Part shown: piece after piece, positions 42,799-51,511 of the stretch
Position numbering within the stretch: position 1 is the first letter of the stretch
Layout: every line of letters starts with the position of its first letter
Source of the DNA: Parabacteroides timonensis
GTDB taxonomy: Bacteria; Bacteroidota; Bacteroidia; Bacteroidales; Tannerellaceae
Reading direction: 5' to 3'
DNA: 64,000 nucleotides
Assembly (NCBI RefSeq): GCF_900128505.1
Contig: NZ_LT669940.1
Span: 1,482,764-1,546,763, forward strand
Notes under the pieces: model-generated
Told to the model about the DNA's origin: nothing
What the model saw: only the letters and a program-made list of their open reading frames with translations
Databases searched by the model: none
Made by a program: the position numbers and the translations under genes

Positions 42799-44031
42799 TT
42801 ATTTCTTTGGAGAAAGCCGTACCATCAATACTCCATGGCCCGGTATATCATATTTTGTATGTTCTTTAGTCGTTCCCAGATCTTTATGTTGCCATAGATC
42901 ACGTACAACATATTCCTGTTTATGTATATTCACGTCATTTGCAAAATAGATCGTCTGCCGTTTCCAGTCATGATCCAGTTTCCAGACTTGTTCGGTACGA
43001 TTCAGAAAACAAACAGCCAATTCACCGTTAGCCAGCGGTTTAGCCCAAATCTCTTTCTCTCCCATATCCATAAAACGACGTGCCTGCTGCCCTAACGAAT
43101 CCTGGTTAACGGCAATAGCTTCTTTGTTCGTTAATATTTCACGGGTTTCGGTATCCATTTTACGTAAATCATTACCTGCCATCAAGGGAGTTGCCAACAT
43201 GCACCACATGGAAAAATGGGTGATGTTTTCGTCATGTGTCATACCTCCGTTACCGACTTCCAGCATTTCGGCATCATTCCAGTGTCCCGGCCCTGCATAC
43301 GGATATAATTCAGCCATAATATCGATAATGTCCAGCACTCCGACACCTCCCCAATCAAATTTACATTGATAACAGTCGCGTATATCAGCCGTCACACGCC
43401 AGAGGTGACCAATACCTTTCCCCCATGTCCAGGGTTCATTTTCACCCCATTCGCAAATGCTGAATACAATAGGGCGACCACTTGCTTTCAAAGCATCACT
43501 CATCGTACGATAAGCAGCTTCGGCTTTTTGTCCTTCATTCGAACACCAGTCATATTTCAGATAATCGACGCCCCATGCCGCATATTGGCGTGCATCCTGA
43601 AACTGGTATCCACGACTTCCCGGCCGGCCCTGACAAGTATATGAACCGGCACAGGAATAGATTCCCAGTTTAAGACCTTTACCATGTATATAGTCGGCTA
43701 ATACTTTCATACCACTTGGAAAACGTACAGAATCGACCTGGATATTTCCCTGTTCATCACGTCCAACCTGCCAACAGTCATCAATCACAATATATTCATA
43801 ACCGGCATCTTTCATACCCGATGTCACCATAGCATCCGCTATTTCCTTCAACAGGCTTTCACTGACATTACAACCAAACTTATTCCAGCTATTCCACCCC
43901 ATTGGCGGAGTTTGTGCTAATGAATTAAACACAGAATCCGCAACTTGTTTCTTTTCTCCAAAAAACATCTGGGCAGAAGTTTCAGTCCAAAATGCCAGTA
44001 AACATGCTACCAATAAAAAAAATTTCATCAT
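42799..44031 (-). CDS. GH27 alpha-galactosidase / beta-L-arabinopyranosidase
   Basis: This 410-residue secreted enzyme of clan GH-D has a signal peptide (LLVACLLAFWTETSA). PPMGWNSWNKFGC opens the barrel, GVDYLKYDWCSNEG carries the nucleophile Asp (near residue 160), and RVTADIRD the acid/base region (near 215). AGPGHWNDAEMLEVGNGGMT is also conserved. GH27 members mostly release alpha-D-galactose; some release beta-L-arabinopyranose from arabinogalactan. In this PUL alpha-galactose on serine of extensin would be a fitting target (inference). A hairpin separates it from the metalloprotease-like gene upstream. Confidence 0.92.
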   Translation of the reverse strand: MMKFFLLVACLLAFWTETSAQMFFGEKKQVADSVFNSLAQTPPMGWNSWNKFGCNVSESLLKEIADAMVTSGMKDAGYEYIVIDDCWQVGRDEQGNIQVDSVRFPSGMKVLADYIHGKGLKLGIYSCAGSYTCQGRPGSRGYQFQDARQYAAWGVDYLKYDWCSNEGQKAEAAYRTMSDALKASGRPIVFSICEWGENEPWTWGKGIGHLWRVTADIRDCYQCKFDWGGVGVLDIIDIMAELYPYAGPGHWNDAEMLEVGNGGMTHDENITHFSMWCMLATPLMAGNDLRKMDTETREILTNKEAIAVNQDSLGQQARRFMDMGEKEIWAKPLANGELAVCFLNRTEQVWKLDHDWKRQTIYFANDVNIHKQEYVVRDLWQHKDLGTTKEHTKYDIPGHGVLMVRLSPKK

Positions 44032-44078
44032 ATCTATCTGCTGATAAGTCTATACATAGGTTTAAGATATAGATAAAA

Positions 44079-44122
44079 GGGAGATACCTTATAACAAGCG
44101 AGATAAAATTCAGGTATCTCCC
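44079..44122 (-). terminator. Intercistronic hairpin between DUF6055-like and GH27 genes
   Basis: GGGAGATACC (44079-44088) pairs with GGTATCTCCC (44113-44122). On the minus strand TTTT follows the stem. In the middle of an operon it probably lowers transcription of the downstream hydrolase genes or caps the upstream mRNA. Confidence 0.65.
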
Positions 44123-44147
44123 CGTAAAAAAAGTAATTCGTATACTT

Positions 44148-45515
44148 TTATTCGATATTAGTACCCGAAACCTTTATTTTATAAGGCCATTGGGCATCAC
44201 TTTCCGTCGAGGAATTCATCCAGTGTTCTGTGGGTGCTCCCATTACAACGAGCCACAAATAGGATAGTTTTGTATCGGTTGGAGTTGTAAAAGAAACTTG
44301 CCCTTCCGCATCACGCCCAACAGTACCCAAAACAGATTTTCCATCCGCCGTAACACCGACAAAACCATAACGCCATCCGGCTTTATCCGCATGAACCAGA
44401 TTATATCCAGTTGCATCAGATAAACCTTTGAAATCGACTGTAACCGTTTGGTTCGTTTCCGGAACTTCCAATTTAATGGCATTGAATCCATAATTTTCAG
44501 GACACACTTCCTTCACAACCTGCAACCAGCCGTTACCATCATCTTTCAGGTTTGCTTTAAACGGAGCAAACGAGTTGGCCCATTGCCGGGTGATATCATA
44601 AACGCGGTCGTAGTCAAGATTTACCAGATGTAAATAGGCATCCATCATTTCGTCATTGAACTGTTCCTGGGTCATTTCATGCATCCTTTTATAAGTAATG
44701 ACGGGGTCTTCCCCTTTCAAACCTTGCCGGAACATTTCTGCGATAACCGGCAATCCATGTTTTACCCCCCAATATTCCAGTACATAAGGGGAATGATAGA
44801 TATTATCGACATGCAGAAATGCTTTGTGTGTCAATTCTTTGAAAGCAACCCAATGATAGTTTTCATCTTTCATCCAATCTGGATTTACCTGCCAGAGCAT
44901 CCATTGGGAGGCCATTTCATAAATACCGTTTCCTCCCCAGGCCTCGCCTTGTCCGTCAGCAATGATCTGTAATTGGAAGCTATGACCAAGTTCGTGAGCC
45001 ACGGCATTCAGTTTTTGATCCTGCAAACGATTCGGTGCCGCCCAAAATGCACCGATTTTGTTATCATAAGTTCCTCCATAGGCTGTTCCTTCCAGTGAAT
45101 ACATGATCATAACCATCATCCGGTATTTTTCACTTAAGGAACCCGGCTTCACGAATTGCAGTTCATCACGAAAATAGGTATAGAATGTTTCCAACTTCTC
45201 TTTCAAATTATCCAGATCCACCTTCATTGACTTTCCTTCCAATTCCGGAGGGTTGGCCAGACCTTCTCCAAAACCTTTCTGCCAATAGATAACTAAATTA
45301 TCGGTATAAGCCATCCGGTTATAAGAATAGTCGTTATCATTTGTCCACCAGTCTTGTCCGGAAAAATCTTCAGGCCGATAGAGTTCTTTACCCTCAGGAA
45401 GCTTTCCCGTTTTCCCGGTATCAGTATCATCACCGTCCTTACTGCACGATGAACAGGCTGCTAATAAGATAAAAGCTGCAACTGGGATGTATTTGAAATA
45501 TTTAATTATTCCCAT
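44148..45515 (-). CDS. Zinc-metalloprotease-like lipoprotein (DUF6055-like)
   Basis: This 455-residue protein has a lipoprotein signal (FILLAACSSC, Cys near residue 21). Residues about 165-185 contain NAVAHELGHSFQLQI, an HExxH zinc motif. EAWGGNGIYEMASQW some 25 residues later could give the third ligand, as in gluzincins. The N-terminal part (LVIYWQKGFGEG ... LETFYTYFRDEL) and C-terminal sandwich resemble what I recall of DUF6055 proteins found in plant-glycan PULs; that family call is tentative. Its place third after SusC/SusD suggests surface exposure and action on a protein-linked substrate. Proteolysis is inferred from the motif only. Confidence 0.7.
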   Translation of the reverse strand: MGIIKYFKYIPVAAFILLAACSSCSKDGDDTDTGKTGKLPEGKELYRPEDFSGQDWWTNDNDYSYNRMAYTDNLVIYWQKGFGEGLANPPELEGKSMKVDLDNLKEKLETFYTYFRDELQFVKPGSLSEKYRMMVMIMYSLEGTAYGGTYDNKIGAFWAAPNRLQDQKLNAVAHELGHSFQLQIIADGQGEAWGGNGIYEMASQWMLWQVNPDWMKDENYHWVAFKELTHKAFLHVDNIYHSPYVLEYWGVKHGLPVIAEMFRQGLKGEDPVITYKRMHEMTQEQFNDEMMDAYLHLVNLDYDRVYDITRQWANSFAPFKANLKDDGNGWLQVVKEVCPENYGFNAIKLEVPETNQTVTVDFKGLSDATGYNLVHADKAGWRYGFVGVTADGKSVLGTVGRDAEGQVSFTTPTDTKLSYLWLVVMGAPTEHWMNSSTESDAQWPYKIKVSGTNIE

Positions 45516-45531
45516 TACTGTTTTCTTTATT

Positions 45532-45567
45532 CTAAAGGCAAAAGGGCTTTTCGCCTCCTGCCTTTAG
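45532..45567 (-). terminator. Hairpin downstream of susD
   Basis: CTAAAGGCA (45532-45540) pairs with TGCCTTTAG (45559-45567), between the SusD stop and the metalloprotease-like gene start. Hairpins here are frequent in Bacteroidetes PULs and help set higher SusC/SusD expression than the enzymes (family knowledge). Confidence 0.6.
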
Positions 45568-45582
45568 AGTTATATATTGTGT

Positions 45583-47274
45583 TTATTCGTATGGAAGTAA
45601 GTCAATCAGTGGAGCCTTTTCATGTTCTTCACGCATAACCGGCATCCAATAATTTTTCTCACCATTGAAAGTCATTGTACGGATCGGTTCAGTATCTCTT
45701 ACATATCGCTTTGTTCCATCTGCATATTTATAAATTGTCATACTGTATCGGGGATGTGAATACACTTCCTCCAGTTTTTTCCAACGACGCAGATCAAACC
45801 AACGTTGTCCTTCAAAAAGTAACTCCATTTGACGTTCATACTCATATTCAGCACGTATATCCTTACCTGTTGCAGCAGGTTGTAAAGCACGTTCACGTAC
45901 TAAATTGATATACTTTAAAGCCTCTGCATTATTACCCAGTTCAATTAAACATTCAGCATAATTTAGATAGACCTCTGCTAAGCGAAAGACAAACCAGGGA
46001 GTTGAATTCGATAAAGTACCACTTGTATCAAAATTAGGGTCCAAAAATTTACGCATACTAAAGCCTGTTATTGTGGCATTCCAGTAAGAAGGCCCTCCAC
46101 GGCTATCCAAACCAGCAACAACACCGTTTTCACCAGGCATAAAATATTCAACTTCACGCTTGTCAGCACCATATCCCCACTTATCTCCATCGACCAGAAT
46201 ATTAGCTTTCAAACGAATATCCCGATTATTCCACGGATATACATTATCAGCTTCGATTTCATATTCTGTACCATCAGAGCACTGAAAACGATCGACTATT
46301 TCCAGCGTCGGCTGCATTGTTCCCCAACCGCCAAAACCACTACCGGTACCACAAGGAGACTGGTGAAGAAACGAATTATTAGTTTCAGTAACTTTTGATT
46401 GTGTATCATACAATTTTTCAAAAATCACTTCCGGATTATTCTGGTCCAGAAATAAATCAGCATAATCATCTGAACTGGAAACTGATTTCAAGTTGTATAC
46501 ACCCAGATCAATCACTGCTTTATTGGCATCAGCGGCCTTCTGCCACTTTTCAGAAGAAGGAGTTCCAAACAACGGACTTGCCATATATAACAAAGTACGC
46601 CCTTTCAATGCCAATGCCGCCCCTTTAGTTGCACGTCCTAAATCGTCTGCAGAACTATAAAGTGCGGGCAATAACATAGCCGCACTATCACACTGTGAAA
46701 CAATATAGTTAGCCACATCATCCAAATCAGCACGTGTTTCAGTAAATTCAGAATCCAGGTCATGTGTGTTGGTTACCAAAACTACACGCCCATACAAACT
46801 ATACAACATGTGATAGAAATAGGCACGGAGGAAATATCCCTGTCCTTTTAGTTGATCTTTCCATTCTTCGTATTCTTCTGTGCCTGCAGGAACATTATCA
46901 ATATGCTCCATGAAATAATTTATATCTTTAATGGCGGAATAATAGAACTCCCACATCCGATACTTACTTGTATCATAACCGATTGCAAAATACGGATAAT
47001 CGGTACCCAATGTTCCATCCAGTGCATGTTCTGTCCAGTAAGAATGCATTTGATGTACTTCGTCTGTCAAACTTGCAAATCGGCTACCACAAGAGTTTTC
47101 AGCTACGATATCAGTATAACTATTGTTCAAATATGTCTCAGCTAACGCCAAATCATTCCATACTGCTTCATCCGTAAATGAATCAGTCGGTGCAACGTCT
47201 AATACGTCACAAGAAGATATCCCTAACAGTGCACCTAATAAAGCTACACTACATATATTTTTTTTCATCTTCAT
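45583..47274 (-). CDS. susD: SusD-like surface glycan-binding lipoprotein
   Basis: This 563-residue lipoprotein has the signal ALLGALLGISSCD with the lipobox Cys near residue 22. It shows the SusD/RagB fold features: VLDVAPTDSFTDEAVWNDLALAETYLNNSY at the N-terminus, TPR-like helices (KGQGYFLRAYFYHMLYSLYG, about 150-170), and the C-terminal AEVYLNYAECLIELG...YEYERQMELLFEGQRWFDLRRW, diagnostic of the family. It forms the lid of the SusC channel and binds oligomeric substrate at the cell surface. It is 13 bases after SusC, cotranscribed. Confidence 0.96.
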   Translation of the reverse strand: MKMKKNICSVALLGALLGISSCDVLDVAPTDSFTDEAVWNDLALAETYLNNSYTDIVAENSCGSRFASLTDEVHQMHSYWTEHALDGTLGTDYPYFAIGYDTSKYRMWEFYYSAIKDINYFMEHIDNVPAGTEEYEEWKDQLKGQGYFLRAYFYHMLYSLYGRVVLVTNTHDLDSEFTETRADLDDVANYIVSQCDSAAMLLPALYSSADDLGRATKGAALALKGRTLLYMASPLFGTPSSEKWQKAADANKAVIDLGVYNLKSVSSSDDYADLFLDQNNPEVIFEKLYDTQSKVTETNNSFLHQSPCGTGSGFGGWGTMQPTLEIVDRFQCSDGTEYEIEADNVYPWNNRDIRLKANILVDGDKWGYGADKREVEYFMPGENGVVAGLDSRGGPSYWNATITGFSMRKFLDPNFDTSGTLSNSTPWFVFRLAEVYLNYAECLIELGNNAEALKYINLVRERALQPAATGKDIRAEYEYERQMELLFEGQRWFDLRRWKKLEEVYSHPRYSMTIYKYADGTKRYVRDTEPIRTMTFNGEKNYWMPVMREEHEKAPLIDLLPYE

Positions 47275-47287
47275 AATTTCTTATTAA

Positions 47288-50200
47288 TTAAAAGGTTACA
47301 TTCACTCCAAAATTGATTGTCCGTTGTAACGGATATCCCAAAATACCACCGGAAGAAACCAGATAACCATCGTCATTGTAATAACTTGCCGCTTCCGGGT
47401 CAGAAACCTTAATATGATCTAATGTAAATAGATTATTGGCATTTAAATAAACACGGGCACGTTCAATACCGATAGTCTGCAAAAGATGCTTAGGTAGTGT
47501 ATATCCTATTTCAACTGATTTCAAACGAAGAAATGCGGAATTTCTTAACCACCAAGTAGAAGAGACTCCATTAACATCATCCATATAACCAGAGTCATTG
47601 ATACAAGCACGCGGCCAACGAGCTGCTGCGTTTTCTTCAGCACTGTTTGTTGCAATCCAACGCCCTTCATAAAAATCTGTCAACATATTCATAGTCGGTG
47701 TAATCAATTGATGAGCCATAGCCTGTCCCTGGAAGAATACATTTAAATCCAATCCTTTCCAACCTCCGTTTAAAGTGAAGCCATAAATAATCTTAGGAAT
47801 AGCAGAATAATTGTCATAATATTTCATGTCATCTGCTGTAATTTGTTTATCTCCATTCAGGTCTTCATACTGTAAATCTCCAACCTGAGTTCCAGCCAAA
47901 TGTGGTGAATTATCAATCTGTTCCTGAGTTTGGTAAATACCTATTGCATTATAAAGTTCCAACCCACCATAAGCATGACCAGTCACTCTTCTCCAATCGA
48001 CTTTATTCGTTGCTTCATCGGAATAAACCACCTTATTCTTTGCGAACGTAAAGTTCCCAGTCACTCCCCAGGATATTTCATCATTCCGATCCTGATAAGA
48101 AGCAATGAACTCAATACCCTTATTATTCATCTTTCCAATATTTTCAGATGGTAGTTTTAATCCTGAATATAAAGGAATGGATGCATTACGAGTAATCAAA
48201 ATATCACTACGTTTTGAAATAAAATAATCTACATCCAAACTAAACTTTCCATTCAAAAATTGAGAAGAGAAACCTACGTTTGTAGTACGAGCCGTTTCCC
48301 AGGTGACCAATGGATTAGCAGTACGGGACAGATACATACCTTTATTTTGTGAGCCGAACTGTATGCTGCTTTCATTGAATAAATACTGGGATAAATATTG
48401 GAAAGCTGTGATATCATCATTACCCATTTTTCCCCAAGAACCTTTTAATTTGAAAAAATTGATTGTCGGTTTCAAATTTTCCCAAAATGATTCCTCAGAC
48501 ATTACCCAACCTGCAGAGAAGCCAGGGAATAATCCCCAGCGATGGCCGGGCGCAAAATTCATAGATCCGTCGTAACGCAGCGTCACTTCTGCCAGGTATT
48601 TATCTTTGTATCCATAATTAATACGTCCAAAAATATTCTGACGGGCCGTCTTTGTGGAATAACCGCTATTAGACTGATCTTCCGGGTCATCACTACCTGC
48701 ATTGATTTCCGGAATCTCTGTTGAAAGAAAATTTGTACGGTAAGCTCCTAAACTGCTAAAATCATATTTACTTTGTTCATAAGCGACAAAAGCATCCACT
48801 TTATGATCCTCATTGAATGTATGGCTATATCCTAAACGGGCATTCAATGTTATACGGGTAGAATTGTCAGACCATTGATTGACGCTAATTGCACCAGTTT
48901 GATCGCGCTGATTCTCATATTCTCCCCATATACCGGCCTGTTCTTGTCCCGAAGATACGTATTTATATACGTCATAGGGATGATTAAGTGTTTTCCCATT
49001 ACGGAACGTAAAGTCCATAGCTGCATATCCTTCAAAATACAATCCTTTCGTAATGAAATCCATATCAACACGTATAGTCGGTTTCACATTCAAATAATTG
49101 TATGTATATTTTGTTTCACCCGGATCTTTTGTTACCATTACCGCCGGATTTGTTGATGCATATTCCATACCGACCAACGGATATTGACCATCAGGAGAAT
49201 AAGCTCCGTAAATCGGTTTACACTTCATCAAAAAGTCAAATAAATAGTTTGTCGAGAACACACCACGTGTACGTTTTTCCTGACGTCCCTGGATATCCAA
49301 ACCGACCTTAATATATTTACCAACCTTTGCATCAATATTAGAAGTTAACTGATATTGACCATAATCCTGAGCTGCATTCTTATAAATAGCATCTTGCCAC
49401 ATATACTGTGCAGAGGTATAAAATGAAATCTTATCATTACCTCCGTTTACCGATACACTGTGTTCTGTTTGTGTTGCCCAATTTTTAGATACCGTATCCC
49501 ACCAGTTTGTACTCGGATATTGATAAGGATTCTCACCGTTCTGTGCCCAATTTATTTGATTTTCTTTAAAAGTGGTTTCTAATCCATGTCCCGTCTGGTA
49601 TTCATTAATATAAGTCATATACTGATATGAGTTCAGCATTTCCGGAACTCGCGTAGGTTGTGAGAAACCAACACGGCCACTATAAGATAAAGTTGTCTTT
49701 CCTTCCTTACCACGTTTTGTTGTCACCAAAATAACGCCATTAGCAGCACGTGCACCATAGATGGCAGCAGAAGCGTCCTTTAAAATAGAGATAGATTCAA
49801 TATCTTCCGCATTCAAACGGCTAAAACTACGGTCAGCAATACCATCCACAACAATTAACGGACTGGTACTACCAAACGTACCTTGACCACGAATCTGTAT
49901 CGTAGCCCCATCTTCACCGGGTTCACCCGAGCGTGTATTAGCAATTACACCGGCTGTCTTACCGGCTAATGTATTACTCAAGTTGACTGCTGCTATTTTT
50001 TTCAGTTCATCACCTCCTACAGAAGAGATAGATCCGGTCAAAGTAGCTTTTTTTTGTGTACCGTAACCAACTACGACTACTTCATCCAATCCGATATTAT
50101 TTTCCGTCAAAACTATATTAAATACAGTCTTGTTACCAACCACTATTTCCTGAGATTGCATACCTATATAAGAGATTACCAAAACTGCCCCTGATGGCAC

Positions 50201-50530
50201 CTCCAGTTCAAAATTACCATCTATATCGGTCACTGTACCGATCGTTGTGCCCTTAACCTGTACAGCGGCACCCGGCACCGAAATACCTTGCTGATCGTTT
50301 ACTGTACCGGTTACTTTCTTTTCTTGTTGCAAGTTTTCCACAACTTGTATACCATTATTCATCTGATGTGACACATCAGATGCGGTAGCGTGCGCTACAA
50401 AAAATACCGGTGATAGGCCAAGCAATCCCATTACCACCAGCTTCGCTTTGTTCTTGTTAAAGCAGCTCGAGCTTTCTACAGGAAACAAAGGATACAAATT
50501 TTCCAATTTGTTTTCTTTTACTTTTTTCAT
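47288..50530 (-). CDS. susC: SusC-like TonB-dependent outer-membrane transporter
   Basis: This 1,080-residue protein has an extended, charged N-terminus before a hydrophobic signal segment (LVVMGLLGLSPVFFVAHA, about residues 31-48). A carboxypeptidase-D-like regulatory domain follows (VTGTVNDQQGISVPGAAVQVKG..., about 74-150), then the TonB box/plug (DEVVVVGYGTQKKATLTGSIS, VVDGIADRSFSRLNAEDIESISILKDASAAIYGARAANGVI) and a 22-strand barrel ending FGVNVTF. It imports the bound substrate with energy from TonB. It is the first gene of the PUL operon, read away from the divergent regulator. Confidence 0.96.
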   Translation of the reverse strand: MKKVKENKLENLYPLFPVESSSCFNKNKAKLVVMGLLGLSPVFFVAHATASDVSHQMNNGIQVVENLQQEKKVTGTVNDQQGISVPGAAVQVKGTTIGTVTDIDGNFELEVPSGAVLVISYIGMQSQEIVVGNKTVFNIVLTENNIGLDEVVVVGYGTQKKATLTGSISSVGGDELKKIAAVNLSNTLAGKTAGVIANTRSGEPGEDGATIQIRGQGTFGSTSPLIVVDGIADRSFSRLNAEDIESISILKDASAAIYGARAANGVILVTTKRGKEGKTTLSYSGRVGFSQPTRVPEMLNSYQYMTYINEYQTGHGLETTFKENQINWAQNGENPYQYPSTNWWDTVSKNWATQTEHSVSVNGGNDKISFYTSAQYMWQDAIYKNAAQDYGQYQLTSNIDAKVGKYIKVGLDIQGRQEKRTRGVFSTNYLFDFLMKCKPIYGAYSPDGQYPLVGMEYASTNPAVMVTKDPGETKYTYNYLNVKPTIRVDMDFITKGLYFEGYAAMDFTFRNGKTLNHPYDVYKYVSSGQEQAGIWGEYENQRDQTGAISVNQWSDNSTRITLNARLGYSHTFNEDHKVDAFVAYEQSKYDFSSLGAYRTNFLSTEIPEINAGSDDPEDQSNSGYSTKTARQNIFGRINYGYKDKYLAEVTLRYDGSMNFAPGHRWGLFPGFSAGWVMSEESFWENLKPTINFFKLKGSWGKMGNDDITAFQYLSQYLFNESSIQFGSQNKGMYLSRTANPLVTWETARTTNVGFSSQFLNGKFSLDVDYFISKRSDILITRNASIPLYSGLKLPSENIGKMNNKGIEFIASYQDRNDEISWGVTGNFTFAKNKVVYSDEATNKVDWRRVTGHAYGGLELYNAIGIYQTQEQIDNSPHLAGTQVGDLQYEDLNGDKQITADDMKYYDNYSAIPKIIYGFTLNGGWKGLDLNVFFQGQAMAHQLITPTMNMLTDFYEGRWIATNSAEENAAARWPRACINDSGYMDDVNGVSSTWWLRNSAFLRLKSVEIGYTLPKHLLQTIGIERARVYLNANNLFTLDHIKVSDPEAASYYNDDGYLVSSGGILGYPLQRTINFGVNVTF

Positions 50531-51126
50531 ACTAATAGATTATTAGATTTATAACCCGTTTGTTACATACAAAGGAAAAGAGAATGTAATATTTATTATG
50601 AAAGAATTAAACAATTCAGGCAAAAAATAGTCCAAAACAGACTTTTCCAAATAAATCAAACAATCATTGACATTCAATACATTAAACAATACAACCATAC
50701 TATTTTTCTATTTATATAGACAAAATTTATATTTTACCATAGAGATTCCATAACAAAAATTACAAACTATCATATGATTGAAAGTCCAATGTGTCAAAAT
50801 GCTATTTCATCCTATCTCTGGTTTGGCTGTACGAGGGGAAGACCGGAATGGATGGATTTTACGAGATTCTCCGGAGGTTTAGTATTATCAAAAGAGTATT
50901 TTATAACCTGGACAATACAACAGATAGATATTTTTTTCTGCTTATTACATCCGTTTATTTCTCAAAATCAATATTCATATTGTTTATGACATTTTAATTT
51001 CATCCATTTTTACAGATAACCCAAAGACAAAAGCTGCTAAAAAACACACAATTCGAGCTCTAAAAAGTGTCAGGCCATTTCATTTATAATATGTTTTAAC
51101 ATTTTTTCCACCTTAAACAAACCACC

Positions 51127-51186
51127 ACTTCGTTTAAAACAAAAAAAAATTCGTTTTAAACGAAGTGATAATTTCTTTAAAACGAG
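51127..51186. promoter_or_regulatory. Candidate regulator operator: inverted repeats of CGTTTTAAA type
   Basis: ACTTCGTTTAAAAC (51127-51140) and GTTTTAAACGAAGT (51153-51166) form a perfect 14-bp inverted repeat with a 12-base spacer. A third half site, TTTAAAACGA, ends at 51184. The array lies between the divergent susC and the AraC-type regulator gene, so it is the best candidate binding site for that regulator. Confidence 0.6.
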
Positions 51187-51476
51187 TTTCTGAAAATGAT
51201 TTACGGGGATATCTGTTAATTATTGTAACAATAAATACTCCAAAAGCATTATTCTGAAATATTCGAGCGTTATCTATCCATCAAAAAAACAGACATATTA
51301 ACACAAATATAATGGATTAGAAAACATTTTGTCTCAATTTATTTCGGCAAATAGAATAACCTATAACCATCTATAATTTACACTATATGAAACCTTCAAA
51401 TCAGGCAATGCATTTAATCCCCATTTAGAAATAGTGTATTTTTTACCTGCACCACTAAGATATTCTATATATTTTC

Positions 51477-51484
51477 TACCTTTG
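51477..51484 (+). promoter_or_regulatory. Promoter -7 box of the hybrid regulator gene
   Basis: TACCTTTG is an exact TAnnTTTG match 27 bases before ATG 51512. Its position inside an upstream-extended reading frame shows that the earlier ATG at 51434 is not used. Confidence 0.6.
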
Positions 51485-51511
51485 TATTCAATACTGTATC
51501 TTCAAAATAAC

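Larger units (their letters stand above)
50531..51511. other. Long PUL regulatory region between susC and the regulator gene
   Basis: This 981-base AT-rich region has no credible gene; short frames near 50774-50997 lack coding features. It contains an inverted repeat array at 51127-51186 and the regulator promoter at 51477-51484. A near-match -7 box for susC (TTCCTTTG on the minus strand, around 50566-50573) is weak. The length suggests a long susC leader or several binding sites. Confidence 0.55.

Noticed and set aside
50774..50997. Two short overlapping plus-strand frames upstream of the regulator
   Set aside because: They overlap each other in different frames, have no recognisable motif or promoter, and lie in an AT-rich control region.
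51434..51511. Upstream ATG extension of the hybrid regulator
   Set aside because: An exact -7 promoter box (51477-51484) lies inside the extension, and ATG 51512 gives a proper signal segment.
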